A stretch of DNA of 64,000 nt from Marchantia polymorpha subsp. ruderalis (taxonomy: Eukaryota > Streptophyta > Marchantiopsida > Marchantiales > Marchantiaceae), in contig AP031356.1 of the NCBI GenBank assembly GCA_037833965.1, positions 14,902,501 through 14,966,500 of the forward strand, written 5' to 3'. This document shows positions 16,858 to 28,032 of this stretch, one piece after another. Below the pieces are notes generated by a model. That model worked only from the letters and a program-made list of their open reading frames with translations, did not search any database and was not told where the DNA came from. Positions within the stretch are counted from its first letter, which is position 1; each line of letters begins with the position of its first letter. Made by a program: the position numbers and the translations under genes.

Positions 16858-19689
16858 ATGTCGACTGGGGCTAGCGGGAGCAACCTAAGTGCTAGAGCTG
16901 TCCGCAGGTTCCGACGAGATTCAGAGAAGGCCGTGGAAGAGACACGGCGTCAAAACAAGAAAACACCAAAAAGAGTACCTAAGCCTAGTTCGGCCGACAT
17001 CCTTGAGGAACCTACCCCCGGCGACTCGGAACCAAACTTGGTGCTTATAGTTCTACTAGATATTCCTTGCACGGACCCGCCTCGTGAATTAGAAACGACC
17101 GCCCGAGAACCGTCGACAGACACACCGATGGCGGACGGACAAGCCAACGTGCGGCTACCTCAGCCGATTACTAAACATTCCTACCCAAAGTATAAAGGGA
17201 GTGGGGATGACGACGATGTAGATTCATACATCAAGTTGTTCGAATCGGTATCTATTGCCAATCGCGAGATCGCAGACGACGACCGACTAAGGATCTTTCC
17301 AAGCCTTCTGCGGAAGAAAGCGAGGAGTTGGTACAATCACGAGAGCATCGATCCGACTGGGTTGACAACATGGGCCCAGCTGAAGGAGAAGTTCCTTCGC
17401 CGCTTCCGCGAGCTCGGCTACGACAGCCGGGTTTTGACAAAGTTACGTAATTTGCAGCGAGAGAAGAAGGAGAGTCTGCGTGACTACACTGAGAGATTTC
17501 TGGACCTCCTTGACAGAATACCGAAAACAGGACCAGGGTCCCCTTTCTCGGTACAACAAGCTGTGGATTGGTACGTGACCGGTTTAACTCGGGAGATGGA
17601 GACTTTTTGCCGACGCAGCAAGTGCGACACTATTGAGGATGTGATTGCATCGGTAGAAGCCATCGAAACTTCCACTCTCAACCGAAGAGGGAGAGAGAGA
17701 CGGGAGTCGAAGGAGCGAAAACCGAAGGGAGGGCGAAGACGACGTAGAGGTACAACTCCGTCATCGGAGGAATCGTCTTCGGACGAGAACCGTTCCTCAT
17801 CCGAAGAAGAGGAAACCTCATCGTCGGAGGAGGAGAAGAAGAGGAAGAAGCATGGGGCAGCGAAGAAAAAGGGCACCCGACGAGTGACTACGGACAGAGC
17901 GCCGGGAGACATAGCCTCGAAGATGGAGACCCTTGTGAAGGACTTCGCCGATCTCAAGGTTCAAGTGGTAGGCGGGCATGATTGCCGAAAATCACCCGGG
18001 AGAGTGCGAGCGAACTTATGGTGTACTACGTGCGGGGCGGTGGGACATGCAAACACCGAGTGCCTTACCACCCGTCCGTCATATCCAGTCAACGCAGTAG
18101 AGTGGGCACAACCGTACTATGGAGAGCACCCCCAGTACTATGGAGAGGCTAGCGAAGAGACAGCCTACGCCGTCCAGTCGGTTCCTACCCCTACTGCAGT
18201 TTCAGCAATGCAAGTCCCACGATATCATCCGGTGGATCGGGCCACTACAGTACCCGTGAGGCGGAGAGCACCTCCAGGGACGTTTGACCCACCGCCACCG
18301 CGAGCTTGTTATAATTGCGGGGAAGTTGGACACTTCTCACCGCAGTGTCCCCATCCAAAAAGGCGAAACGATTATGTTCCGACATGTAGTAATTGCAAGA
18401 AGACCGGGCATACTGCGCCAGAGTGTGATCAGCCACCAGTCCCTCGGCCAGCGGTACGATTTGTGAACCCTCCTGCCAAGGAGGACGTCCAAGTTAACCA
18501 GGTCGAAGTAGGTTCAGACGGGGATGACGAAGACGAAGAATGGCCGGCGGAAGAGGTTATGTGCGCACGGGTCGAAACTCGTAGTTCCAAGAAATCGAAG
18601 GAGCAAGAGCGTGACACTCGCAAGCACGAACGGAGAACCGACGACCGGACGGGAAAAGGGAAGGAGAAGACATCCAGCAAGTCCGACTTGCGACCTGCAC
18701 GGAAGTCTTCGGCTACGCGAGAGGCACCAGCAGTGCGCCCCCAGACAGCAGTCGAGGACGAGCCAGTACGCTTGCTGAAACGGGACTATGCTCCGGATAT
18801 CCGCAACGAGGTAACCAACCTGTTGAAGGAAGCGATCCGCACTCAAAAGGACCCACCGCGGCCAGACTTGACATCCTTCCTTGGGGCGAAGTTGGCAGCC
18901 ACCGTGGAACCTCGCAGAGCGTCGCCGACCCCGGCGACCCAACGCGCCCACTATGACTTGGTCGAAGATCTCGGGAGTCGAAAAGTGAACATCACGTTCA
19001 AGCAGCTCTTGGAGGACAATAAGACGTATCGGAGAATCTTGATGCTTTCGCTACGGCGTCCGCGGAAGCCGCGCGCATCCACATCCTCTCAAGTATATCA
19101 AGTGGAGAGCGAAGACCAAGGGCCACCAGAGATCGATGTGGAAATAGCAGGGTGTTGTGTACGCAGGGTGCCAATCGACTCTGGATCAGGAGTCAACATA
19201 ATGACGGAGGATACCGCGAGAGCCTTGGGGTTCAGTCAATACGAACCCTCGAAGCGTGTGTTGAGATTAGCGGATCAGACGCGGAGAATGCCTGCAGGTA
19301 TGCTGCGCAATGTCAAGACAATCATCGGGGGTGCGGACTTTCGGTTGACGTATATCATCCTTCAACCGATGATGAAGCAGGGCTATGACGTTCTGCTCGG
19401 GCGACCATGGCTATATGGCGCACAAGTCAGATGTGATTGGCGAAGGCATCGCCTTAAGTTTCCCCATCCTTCGGAACCGACCAAAACCATTACGGTGCCC
19501 TGGAATAGGGTCAGACACGAAGGAGAGACCCCATCGACAAGTGCAGGTTACACATCGGGCGGAGACAGTGAGTCGACCGCGCGATCGGATTCCAGTGGTA
19601 CCGAATCCGATTATTTCGTGGGATTCGTTGCCTGCTGTTCGGTGGGAGAAGAAGAAGAGCCGGAAGCTATTCAGCCGGAAGACGAATAG
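16858..19689 (+). CDS. gag: gag-protease, first internal region (943 residues)
   Basis: The retrotransposon gag domain is at about 120-245 and the Ser/Glu/Lys-rich tract at 275-345. CCHC knuckles are at residues 389-402, 484-497 and 510-523; the first stands apart, the last two are paired. The linker at 540-700 is charged. A retropepsin-like protease has VPIDSGSG at 771-778 and YDVLLGRPWL at 843-852, followed by an acidic tail. The protein would form the particle, bind RNA through the knuckles and supply the protease at its C-terminus. The chosen ATG is 46 bp after the primer site. It looks whole and is nearly identical to the copy one period downstream. Confidence 0.95.
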   Translation: MSTGASGSNLSARAVRRFRRDSEKAVEETRRQNKKTPKRVPKPSSADILEEPTPGDSEPNLVLIVLLDIPCTDPPRELETTAREPSTDTPMADGQANVRLPQPITKHSYPKYKGSGDDDDVDSYIKLFESVSIANREIADDDRLRIFPSLLRKKARSWYNHESIDPTGLTTWAQLKEKFLRRFRELGYDSRVLTKLRNLQREKKESLRDYTERFLDLLDRIPKTGPGSPFSVQQAVDWYVTGLTREMETFCRRSKCDTIEDVIASVEAIETSTLNRRGRERRESKERKPKGGRRRRRGTTPSSEESSSDENRSSSEEEETSSSEEEKKRKKHGAAKKKGTRRVTTDRAPGDIASKMETLVKDFADLKVQVVGGHDCRKSPGRVRANLWCTTCGAVGHANTECLTTRPSYPVNAVEWAQPYYGEHPQYYGEASEETAYAVQSVPTPTAVSAMQVPRYHPVDRATTVPVRRRAPPGTFDPPPPRACYNCGEVGHFSPQCPHPKRRNDYVPTCSNCKKTGHTAPECDQPPVPRPAVRFVNPPAKEDVQVNQVEVGSDGDDEDEEWPAEEVMCARVETRSSKKSKEQERDTRKHERRTDDRTGKGKEKTSSKSDLRPARKSSATREAPAVRPQTAVEDEPVRLLKRDYAPDIRNEVTNLLKEAIRTQKDPPRPDLTSFLGAKLAATVEPRRASPTPATQRAHYDLVEDLGSRKVNITFKQLLEDNKTYRRILMLSLRRPRKPRASTSSQVYQVESEDQGPPEIDVEIAGCCVRRVPIDSGSGVNIMTEDTARALGFSQYEPSKRVLRLADQTRRMPAGMLRNVKTIIGGADFRLTYIILQPMMKQGYDVLLGRPWLYGAQVRCDWRRHRLKFPHPSEPTKTITVPWNRVRHEGETPSTSAGYTSGGDSESTARSDSSGTESDYFVGFVACCSVGEEEEPEAIQPEDE

Positions 19690-19695
19690 CAATTA
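19687..19695 (+). promoter_or_regulatory. UAG-CAA-UUA read-through context, first internal region
   Basis: The gag stop and the next two codons match the tobamovirus UAG-CAR-YYA consensus, with pol following in the same frame and no ATG at its start. Identical in all three gag-pol junctions seen. Confidence 0.75.
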
Positions 19696-19698
19696 ACT

Positions 19699-22530
19699 GT
19701 GGGACTGGGAAGGAGTGAGACGAGTCACACCGAGGGCATTGTCGACCCTAGTGACTGTCACGAAGTACAACTCAGTCCCGACAAGTGCTTGAAGGTATCA
19801 AGCGCAGTGAGAGGAGACGAGCTAAGGAAAGTACAGGCATTCCTTAGCCATTATGTCAACGTCTTCGCCTGGAAGATCGAAGACATGAAGGGGATACCTA
19901 CACGGTATGGGGAACACCGTATCGATTTACTGGACGACTCAGTACCCATACGACAGCGCCAGTATCGCCTCAACCCAAAATACTCCTTGCTAGTTAAGGA
20001 GGAGATAGATAAGTACTTGAGTGCTGGTATTATTTACCCTGTGCTCAGCAGTGAGTGGGTGTCGCCGATTGTTATCGTACCCAAGAAGTTGACGGGTAAG
20101 ATACGAGTGTGTCAGGATTTCCGGAAGTTGAATGCAGCAACACGCAAGGATCATCACCCGTTACCATTCACGGATGCCATTCTAGACCATGTCGCAGGAC
20201 ATGAATGTTATAGCTTCCTGGATGGGTTCTCAGGTTACAATCAGGTGTCTATCCGGGAACAGGACAAGGATAAAACTACGTTCACAACCGACTGGGGAAC
20301 TTACGCATACCACAAGATGCCCTTCGGTCTGTGCAACGCGCCTGCCACCTTTCAACGGATGATGACCAATATCTTCCAGGAACAACTGAGGAAGTTCCTG
20401 GAAATATTCATAGATGACTTCTGTGTCTTTGGGAAGCGGTCTGAACACCTAAGTCACTTGAAGCAGACCTTCGATAAATGTAGAGAGAGCAGTTTATCAC
20501 TGCATCCCGAGAAGTGCTTTTTCTTTATGACTAGTGGGATCTTGTTGGGTCATCGGGTCTCGGCAGACGGCATTGCGGTGGACGTCGAGAAGGTCAAGGT
20601 TATACTCGAGCTTGAGCCACCCACGAATCTAAGAGAGCTGCGAGCATTCCTGGGTCATGTGGGCTACTACCGAAGATTCATACACCTGTATGCAATACTG
20701 GCGGCGGACCTGACCAAGTTGTTGAAGAAGGACGAGCCTTATGCTTGGGGTGCGAACCAGCAGTCAGCATTTGAGGCTCTTAAAGCGAAACTCACGACTG
20801 CTCCCGTACTAAGGAGTCCAGACTGGAATCGACCATTCCATGTTTACATTGACACATCTGCATTCGCCATCGGTGTAGTACTGAGTCAAAAGGATGACAA
20901 CAAAAAGGACTACCCGATCTACTTCGCGAGCCGACAGCTGTCTCTAGCAGAGCGGAAGTACACCACGACGGAGAGAGAGGCGTTGGGGATGGTGTACTCC
21001 TGTAAAAAGTTCCGTCACTACCTAATCTGCTACGAGTTTGTGTTCCATGTGGACCACTACGCATTGCAACACCTAGTCAAGAAAGCCGACCTATCCGGTC
21101 GGATCGCCAGGTGGGTGTTGTTACTACAAGAGTTCACCTACACAGTCCAGACCAGGAAAGGGGTGCACCACGAAAATGCGGATTACTTGTCCCGATTATG
21201 GACCCAGCCGACAGAGGAGGAATTGGTGGACGATTTTCCAGATGAAGAGTTATTTCAGTTGTCTGCAGGACATGAGTCCCGCTATGCCGACCTGTATCGA
21301 TATCTGCTAACCCTCCAGTGTCCCGTAGGCATGGATTTGGAACAGCGAACTGTCTTTATTCATAAGGCAGGCCCGTACCAACTCCAGCAGGGGGTTTTGT
21401 TCAAGAAGATGGCAGATGAGCGCTTATGCAGATGCCTGGAGGAATCAGAGGTACCAAGAATAGTGAGTGCGATGCATACAGAGGAGGCGGGTGGACACTA
21501 TGCCACCAGGAACACGGTCACAAAGATTCTAAATGCGGGGTATTGGTGGCCGACCATGTTTAAGGATGTTCTCGATTACATCCGCAAGTGCGACAGTTGC
21601 CAGAGGACGGGGAGACCGACGCCTACAACACGCTGGCCCCTGACTCCCATCATGCCTCTAGCACCTTTCGAAAAGTGGGGCATTGACTTTGTAGGGCCGA
21701 TACAACCAGTGACTAGAAGTACACGAAGGCGCTACATTCTGGTAGCAACGGACTACGCCACCAAAATGGTAGAGGCCAGGGCCACCAGAAGGGATGATGC
21801 TGCCACAGTGGCAGCCTTCTTGTTTGAGTCGATCATCACACGCTACGGATGTCCCTTAGAGCTAGTCAGCGACCGGGGCACGCATTTTCTGAATCAGATC
21901 ATCGAAGATCTGACACGGTATTTCCACATCAAGCACCGGAAGACTACTCCATACAATCCCAAGGCAAATGGACTGACGGAGAAGTCCAATGGTCTGCTGT
22001 GTAAAATACTACTCAAGGTCACGGTGAATCACGCTCACGACTGGGATACGAAGCTAGCAGCCGCTCTATGGGCGTACCGGACAGCTGAGAAGATCACGAC
22101 CAAACAGACACCATACTTTCTGGTGTATGGGCAACACCCGATCCTCCCGATCGAATTTGAAGTACCCACCCAACGAACGTTGGATTTGCAGAGGATGGGC
22201 GCAGAGGAGAGTCAGCTCTACAGGTTACAGGAGGTCACGCTGCTGGATGAGAGGAGACGAGACGCCGAAGATCGCACCAGGAAAATCCAGCTCCGCCGAA
22301 AGGAGAGATACGATAAAAAGATCAAACCGGTACTCCTGCAGGCGGGTGATTTGGCATTGCTCTACGACAGCAGGCATGCCAGATTCCCAGGCAAACTGCA
22401 CCTAAGATGGATGGGGCCTTACTGGGTTGTCGAAGTCTTCCCGAATGGATCCATCCAACTTGCGGACCTGGCCGGCGATTTGTTAGGCACCCGAGTGAAC
22501 GGGTGGCGGTTGAAGAAATACCACATGTGA
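19699..22530 (+). CDS. pol: pol, first internal region (RT-RNase H-integrase)
   Basis: About 943 residues. The reverse transcriptase (about 112-290) contains VCQDFRKLNAATRKD, MPFGLCNAPATFQRMM and FIDDF. RNase H (about 380-455) has D385, the TEREAL acidic pair and D452. The integrase has HHCC zinc-finger residues H593, H600, C631 and C634, and core D663, D725 and E761 (D,D35E). After the core come the GDLALLYDSRHARFPGKL and VNGWRLKKYH blocks and no chromodomain. The frame is continuous with gag apart from the UAG, so it is probably made as a Gag-Pol fusion. Placement in the Athila/Tat branch rests on motif resemblance only. Looks whole. Confidence 0.95.
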   Translation: MGLGRSETSHTEGIVDPSDCHEVQLSPDKCLKVSSAVRGDELRKVQAFLSHYVNVFAWKIEDMKGIPTRYGEHRIDLLDDSVPIRQRQYRLNPKYSLLVKEEIDKYLSAGIIYPVLSSEWVSPIVIVPKKLTGKIRVCQDFRKLNAATRKDHHPLPFTDAILDHVAGHECYSFLDGFSGYNQVSIREQDKDKTTFTTDWGTYAYHKMPFGLCNAPATFQRMMTNIFQEQLRKFLEIFIDDFCVFGKRSEHLSHLKQTFDKCRESSLSLHPEKCFFFMTSGILLGHRVSADGIAVDVEKVKVILELEPPTNLRELRAFLGHVGYYRRFIHLYAILAADLTKLLKKDEPYAWGANQQSAFEALKAKLTTAPVLRSPDWNRPFHVYIDTSAFAIGVVLSQKDDNKKDYPIYFASRQLSLAERKYTTTEREALGMVYSCKKFRHYLICYEFVFHVDHYALQHLVKKADLSGRIARWVLLLQEFTYTVQTRKGVHHENADYLSRLWTQPTEEELVDDFPDEELFQLSAGHESRYADLYRYLLTLQCPVGMDLEQRTVFIHKAGPYQLQQGVLFKKMADERLCRCLEESEVPRIVSAMHTEEAGGHYATRNTVTKILNAGYWWPTMFKDVLDYIRKCDSCQRTGRPTPTTRWPLTPIMPLAPFEKWGIDFVGPIQPVTRSTRRRYILVATDYATKMVEARATRRDDAATVAAFLFESIITRYGCPLELVSDRGTHFLNQIIEDLTRYFHIKHRKTTPYNPKANGLTEKSNGLLCKILLKVTVNHAHDWDTKLAAALWAYRTAEKITTKQTPYFLVYGQHPILPIEFEVPTQRTLDLQRMGAEESQLYRLQEVTLLDERRRDAEDRTRKIQLRRKERYDKKIKPVLLQAGDLALLYDSRHARFPGKLHLRWMGPYWVVEVFPNGSIQLADLAGDLLGTRVNGWRLKKYHM

Positions 22531-22554
22531 GTGTTCGCGTGGGCGCTCACAATT

Positions 22555-22567
22555 GAGGAGGGGAGCA
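22555..22567 (+). other. Polypurine tract, first internal region
   Basis: GAGGAGGGGAG followed by CA, directly before the TGTGG start of LTR 2. The preceding block GTTCGCGTGGGCGCTCAC can fold through GTGAG/CTCAC and is conserved in element F. Confidence 0.88.
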
Positions 22568-23794
22568 TGTGGTACCCCACTTTTGGCAATTTTGAGGAAA
22601 TTAAAACATTTTTGGAAAACTGTACCCTGGCAGCATTGTAAATAGCCTTCGGTACATCAAAACGGAGTGAATCCGGAAGATCGCGGGGATTCTCGAGGGA
22701 TGTTGTAGAATCTGGGATTTGGGGTGCAACAGTAAGGACAGGCACCACCCTCCCTGCGAGCTCTGCAGTTAGGACCCCTATGACGCAGGGCGCAAAACCC
22801 GCCTTCGGAGGTTGCGTCCGCGGCTGTAGGGAAACCCTCCATAATTAGGCCAACCCTCGGGCGCCTTGACCAAGTTAGGGTCCCGTTGGAAAGAGCTCGA
22901 CGCACTGATTCCAACGAGTCCAAGAACGCTTGGAACGGATGAGGACTTAGGGAGTTATCACTATTGGAAGAAACGGAGGCGGTCGCCTACGGCGGAAAGA
23001 GTTCGCCACCGGCGCGAATTCCGCCTACGCGGAAGGGGGAATCAAGTTTTGTCCTATGCGCGGACGAAGGCGTTCGCCTGTGCACAGGCGAAGTAGGGTT
23101 AGGGGAGGAGCGAAGTCCGCCTACGCACAGGCGCTCGCCTGTGCACAGGCGCTTCGGCGTCGGCGGAAAATCCGCCTTGGGCCCTAGAAATGCGCCTTGT
23201 GAGGTAGAAAGTGTACGGCGCCTTCCGCGCCAGCGCAGCGCCGCATACGGCGGAAGAGCCGCCAGAGTAATCAAATCGGTACGGACCATGCGGACGGGAC
23301 TGGTGGATGCGCTCTTGGACGGACGGAGTTGCGGCGGCGGAAGCGCCGACGAAGAGACAAGGAACGGACAGACTGGACGGAGACGGCTGACCACGGTCAA
23401 CGCCTTCCGCGCCAGCGCGACGCCGCGCACAGGCGGTCGCCTGTGCACAGGAGGATGAAGTCCCGTGCCGGCGGAGCATCCGCCAAGGCTCCTGCCTGCG
23501 CACAGGCAGGAGTTGAACTTTTGTCCGACATGCGGACACACGCGTCAAGGCAGAGGGGGATTGGCCGAGGGGCGGTACGAACAAGTGTACCGCGCAAGGC
23601 GGAAAACTCGCCTTCGGCGCTACGCCCCCATGTCCGCGGGGTAATACGCTCGCGGAGTTCAAATCCGCCAATTCGAGCGTGAGAGTTTAATCGACGACGG
23701 CGGAGCGTGAAGCCGCGCGTGAGAGCGAAGACCGTTCCAGCGTACAGCCGGCGCGGCCATCAAGTGAGACGTTCTTCACGAGCAAGAGCCGACC

Positions 23795-26700
23795 ATGACC
23801 TTCGACCGGGCGGCGGAGAACGTCCCATTCTTGAATTCGCGATTCCAATCTCTTGTGCGCGCTGCGCGCATCCATCTGCTGGCTGCTAAACATTCTCGAC
23901 GTCGTCGCACAGGAGATTTCTTGTTGATTGAGGGAGAAGTGAATGCGCGTGATTTGGAATTGAGGGCGATTAGAGTTTGCCGAGAGAGAAAGAAGCTCGG
24001 GCGGTGCGGAAGTAGAATGAGCGGGCGAGCGAACCCCAGGAACGCAATGACGAGACCGAGCAGATTGCGGATGGTGCCACTTCGCCTACCACAGAACGGG
24101 CTGCGCGCTTTCGAGGAGCGCTTAATAGCAAGAAAGCTCGATTTCTTGCTATGGGGATGGAACTACATCTGTGCGAATATGGTGCGCGAGTGGCTAGAGC
24201 CACAGGGACCACCCTCGCGCGGATTGCGTCCGCATGTTGATCGGTGGACAGTCCAAGATTGGGCGCAGGCGTTGGGAAGATGTGCTGGCATGCCAGGGCA
24301 TCTCCTTTTCGACAGTGAGAGCATCAAGGTGACCAAGCAGGAAGAGGCACAATTTGTGGAGCTGTTCAAGACCGGGAGGTCTACCAAGAATGGGTACAGG
24401 ACCCGTGATTACAAGGATCGATTTCGCCGGACTTTGTCCGCGGCGCTGATGCAATTACTGCAGCCGCACCGCGCCTGCTACATCACATTATGGCAGGTCT
24501 CTTTTGTGGAGTGCGTCATCGAGGGAACTCCAATTCACTGGGCGAGCATCCTGCACAGGGTGATGCGACAGCACGCGTTTGAGGAGAAGGGGGGAACTCT
24601 AAACCATCTTTCTCCTTTCCTCATCAATTTTTATCGACAGCGGAATTGTTTGACAGCGGCGGAGCTTGAACATTTTCCGCCATTGTCCATCGACCATCCC
24701 GGGAAGTATGTGCGGGAGAATGAGGTCGACACTGATGCAGAGGAGTCACCGACTTCTACCCCATCAAGGCGGAGAGACGAAGGGAGACACACTCCTGCAG
24801 CGCGAGTGCCGCGGAAGCGGCGATGGAGGGAAGAGTCTGAAGAGGAGCAGCATCAAGAACACTCTGCTCCCATTCGACCGCGGCCGCTGTGCGAGTCATA
24901 CAGCCGGCCGAAGCAGAAGGCACGCAGACTGGTGTTACCAGCCGACAGTGCGGACACGGCGACGATTGCGACGGAGAAAGGAAGTGCGTCGCCATAGAAG
25001 CATGAGGAAGCGCGGACGACCGCAGGAGCAACGGGCCACGCTGCAACCTCGACGGGAGAGAGGCCGCCTACGGGCCAAGGGCCTCCGGAGTTACCACGTG
25101 CGATGCGGACAGATGTTCCGTTTGCGCACAGACGAGCCTCCGCGGACGGACGAGCCTCCGCGGACAGGCGATCACAAGTGGACGTGGATCTACGCTTACG
25201 CGTGGGAAGGAGCAGTCCGCCTGTGCACAGGCGCTCACCTGTGCACAGGTCGCCTCTGCACAGGACACCTCCACACGTGCCGCCTGTGGACAGGCAAGAA
25301 TCACCCCCGTTCCAACGTAGGAAGGGGAAGGAGCCGGCGGAAGAACCGCCTACGAGACACCGGCCCTCGGGGCCAGACCCTCCGGCGCACCACGCGCCGC
25401 AATTTGCGCCTTCGGCGCCAGGGTCTTCGAGCCGAGGAGATACGAGCAGGGAGCGTGCGGAGGCCGCACCATCGGCGGGAAGTCCGCCGATAGATGCGCC
25501 TTCGGCGGTAGGGCCTATAGGCCAAGGGACATCGGGCGAGCGGCCCCCGGCCATGTCGCATTCGGCGATGGATGTCCGCGGCGCTACGCCTGCGGCGGAC
25601 AAGGCGCCGGCAATTGCGCCTGCGCACGGGCCGGGCACAGCCCCCACGGACCGATCAAGGGAGCAGCAACAGACGGAGGAGCGGAGTGACTGTCCGCGGG
25701 ATGAAATTTCGATGCGCGATGCGCAATCAAACCCCGCGCAGCCACCTTCCGCTCGATCGCCTTCGGCGGCGGGCGACGGCGGCAGAGAGGACGCGGTAGA
25801 CAACCAACAAGCGAGCGACGGGGATGCCGCACGGGTACATTCGCCTTCCGCCTTAGACATTTTGGCGACGAGCAGCGAGGCTGCAGCCGTGCCTTCGCAG
25901 GCAGGACACGTCGATGACGTGCAGCCCCACTCGGGGCAGTCGCCGACGCAATCAATGGCGACTGAAATTCTCCACTCGGATGATGACGACGGAGGCTCCA
26001 CGGAAGAAATGTCAGGAGCAGAAGACACCGAGGAGGAGGAGGAGGAAATTGTTGGAGCGCCGGCGGCGGCGCTCTCTGAGCAGGTGATTCCGTTGCTGAG
26101 GTACTTGGATCGCAAGGTCGATAAATACGCCGACCCACTCCAGCCGGGATCTTACATCGAGTTAGTGCGCAGGCGGACTCGCACTAAAGTCCACACCAGC
26201 AAGCTGTTAGCTAGGGTGGACCAGGAGTTGAGGGAATTGAAGGAGAAGCATGCATGCTTGTGGGGTCAGTATAAACCTAATCAGAAATTCTACAAGCACT
26301 CCGAGAAGATGAAGGATGAGAAACTGGACGAGCTCATCAAGGAGCAGGTGAAGGTCAAGGAAGCACTCATTTCTGAGCAGGCCCAGAATCGGATTTTGTC
26401 AGAGGAGCTCGTGCGACAGACGCGGTTGTTGGAACAATGTCAGCTCGCACGGCAGGCGGATGAAGAGTTAATCCGCAGGTTACAGACAGAGTGTGGCGAA
26501 TTGAGAGCGCAACGTGCTGAAGCCGAATCGCAATTAGTGATAATTGAAGAGGATCGCAGGAAGGAGGCGGATCGCACGAAGGTGGAGACGGCGAGGCGTG
26601 TCGCCCACTGTCTCAAGGGCTACGCCCACTGGGAAGTGAAGGCGCAGGAGAAACTCACACTGCGTGAGTTTGAATTGCGCGCAGCCGGGTTGTTGTCAGG

Positions 26701-26935
26701 CGACAGTAGGAGTCGGCGGAAGGTAGCAAAGAAGCTCGATGCCTTTCTGTCGAAGGCACAGGATACCATGTCCACCCTCGAAGTGGAGGTGTCCGCGGCG
26801 TTGCAGCGTTTGGGACTGCGCAGTCGAGCGGAAGATTGGCAGGGTAGGGAGTTAGTGCGCGGCAGTCGGCCGCGCAGGAGACGTAGTACAGGTTCCGCGG
26901 AGTGTAGTGTAGCGTGGTTCCGTGCAGGCGTGTAG
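23795..26935 (+). pseudogene. LTR-encoded protein, LTR 2 copy
   Basis: Same protein as in LTR 1, with the core, basic motif, low-complexity middle, acidic run, coiled coil and conserved tail all recognisable. It is broken, with about one break, and shares this with LTR 3. Both copies therefore descend from one already altered LTR. Confidence 0.85.
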
Positions 26936-26971
26936 CGTAGTGCAGTGTAGTGCTAGGTAGGACTTAGAAGG

Positions 26972-27000
26972 TATAAAATAGTTCCAGGCGTTTTGCCTGG
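26972..27000 (+). promoter_or_regulatory. TATA box and hairpin of LTR 2
   Basis: TATAAAATA, followed by the CCAGGC-GTTTT-GCCTGG hairpin, one exact period downstream of those in LTR 1. It could drive transcription of the second internal region. Confidence 0.7.
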
Positions 27001-27968
27001 GGTTCTTTCCCAAACTCAGAAGTATAGATCAGGAACCCATTTCCCTTGCGTGTTTGTGTCCTTGAGTTCTGTCACCACGCAGGAGGAGTTACAACTTAGC
27101 GTTCCGCATTTTGTAGCTGAAGGTCTTCGGCCGAATGTTCAGAGCTAGTACATTGGTTAGAGACTTGAGTAGTTCGGATCTGCACCTGCGGGTGACTGCC
27201 GATGCTCAGAGCCAGTGACTAGTTAGATACTTGAACAGTTTCGCCCCTACACCTTCGAGTGTTTCTTTCTGATTGTACTCCTTTGGGATTTTTCCCCTGA
27301 ATGCCAAAGTGAAGTTTTGCTACTTCGTGTAAGCCTTGGTTGTAAATTCAGGTTACGCTGCAGCAGGTGCTTTGAGGGTAACCCCTGTAGTATTTCTGGG
27401 AATGACAAGTGCCTGAGAATTCAAACTCTTCAATAGACTGTTGTTGTGTTACTGGAATGTTTCACAGTGAGTCCTTCAGTGCGGACCTGTGTTCTCTGCG
27501 CGTTTTGTGAGTTGAGAGTGTTGTTCACCGCGTATGAGCGACTTCAATCCGAAGTAGGCAATCCAAACCGGGTTTCCTACGCTGGCAGCAAGCTAGTGGA
27601 AGCGTTGTAAAAGCCGGAGTTGGAAGTCACTACCCGCAGCTTCGCTGAGTGTACTCTTGAGAGACTTCTCCCCTGAAATCTTGAGTAGAGGTCCTAACGG
27701 ATCTCTGGGTTGTGTTTCTGTAGTTTCAGGTGTGTGTGTGTGTGTGTGTTACGCTGCACTGTGCGACCTCCGAGTGCGCTCCGAGTGGACACTTGCAGTA
27801 TTTCTGGGAGTGACAGTCGCCTGAGAATTCAAACTCATCAATAGTCTGTTAAACGTGACACTTTGTACCCTGTGTGTTCCTCTGTCCCTGTGGGTTCGAC
27901 CTTTCTACCACTATATTGCAGTTTTAGCCTTGAGTGGGTTATTACATAAGAAGCCGACAACTTCTTTT

Positions 27969-27986
27969 TGGCGCCGCTGCCGGGGA
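27969..27986 (+). other. Primer-binding site, second internal region
   Basis: Same 18-base tRNA-Asp-type site and 22-nt hairpin spacer as in the first internal region. Confidence 0.88.
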
Positions 27987-28032
27987 CAGTTGCGTCAACA
28001 CCGGGGTTTTTACGAGCAGCCATGCTCGGTGA

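Larger units (their letters stand above)
22568..27946 (+). mobile_element. LTR 2 (middle, hybrid LTR) of tandem element
   Basis: 5379 bp, with the same ends and parts as LTR 1 (TATA box at 26972-26980). Its first 4.1 kb shares a set of substitutions with LTR 3 against LTR 1. Its last part shares substitutions with LTR 1 against LTR 3. The switch lies between about 26700 and 27545. Confidence 0.92.

Noticed and set aside
19699-22530. pol as an independently initiated gene.
   Set aside because: It opens without an ATG, directly after and in frame with the gag UAG in a known leaky context; a Gag-Pol fusion is the simpler reading.
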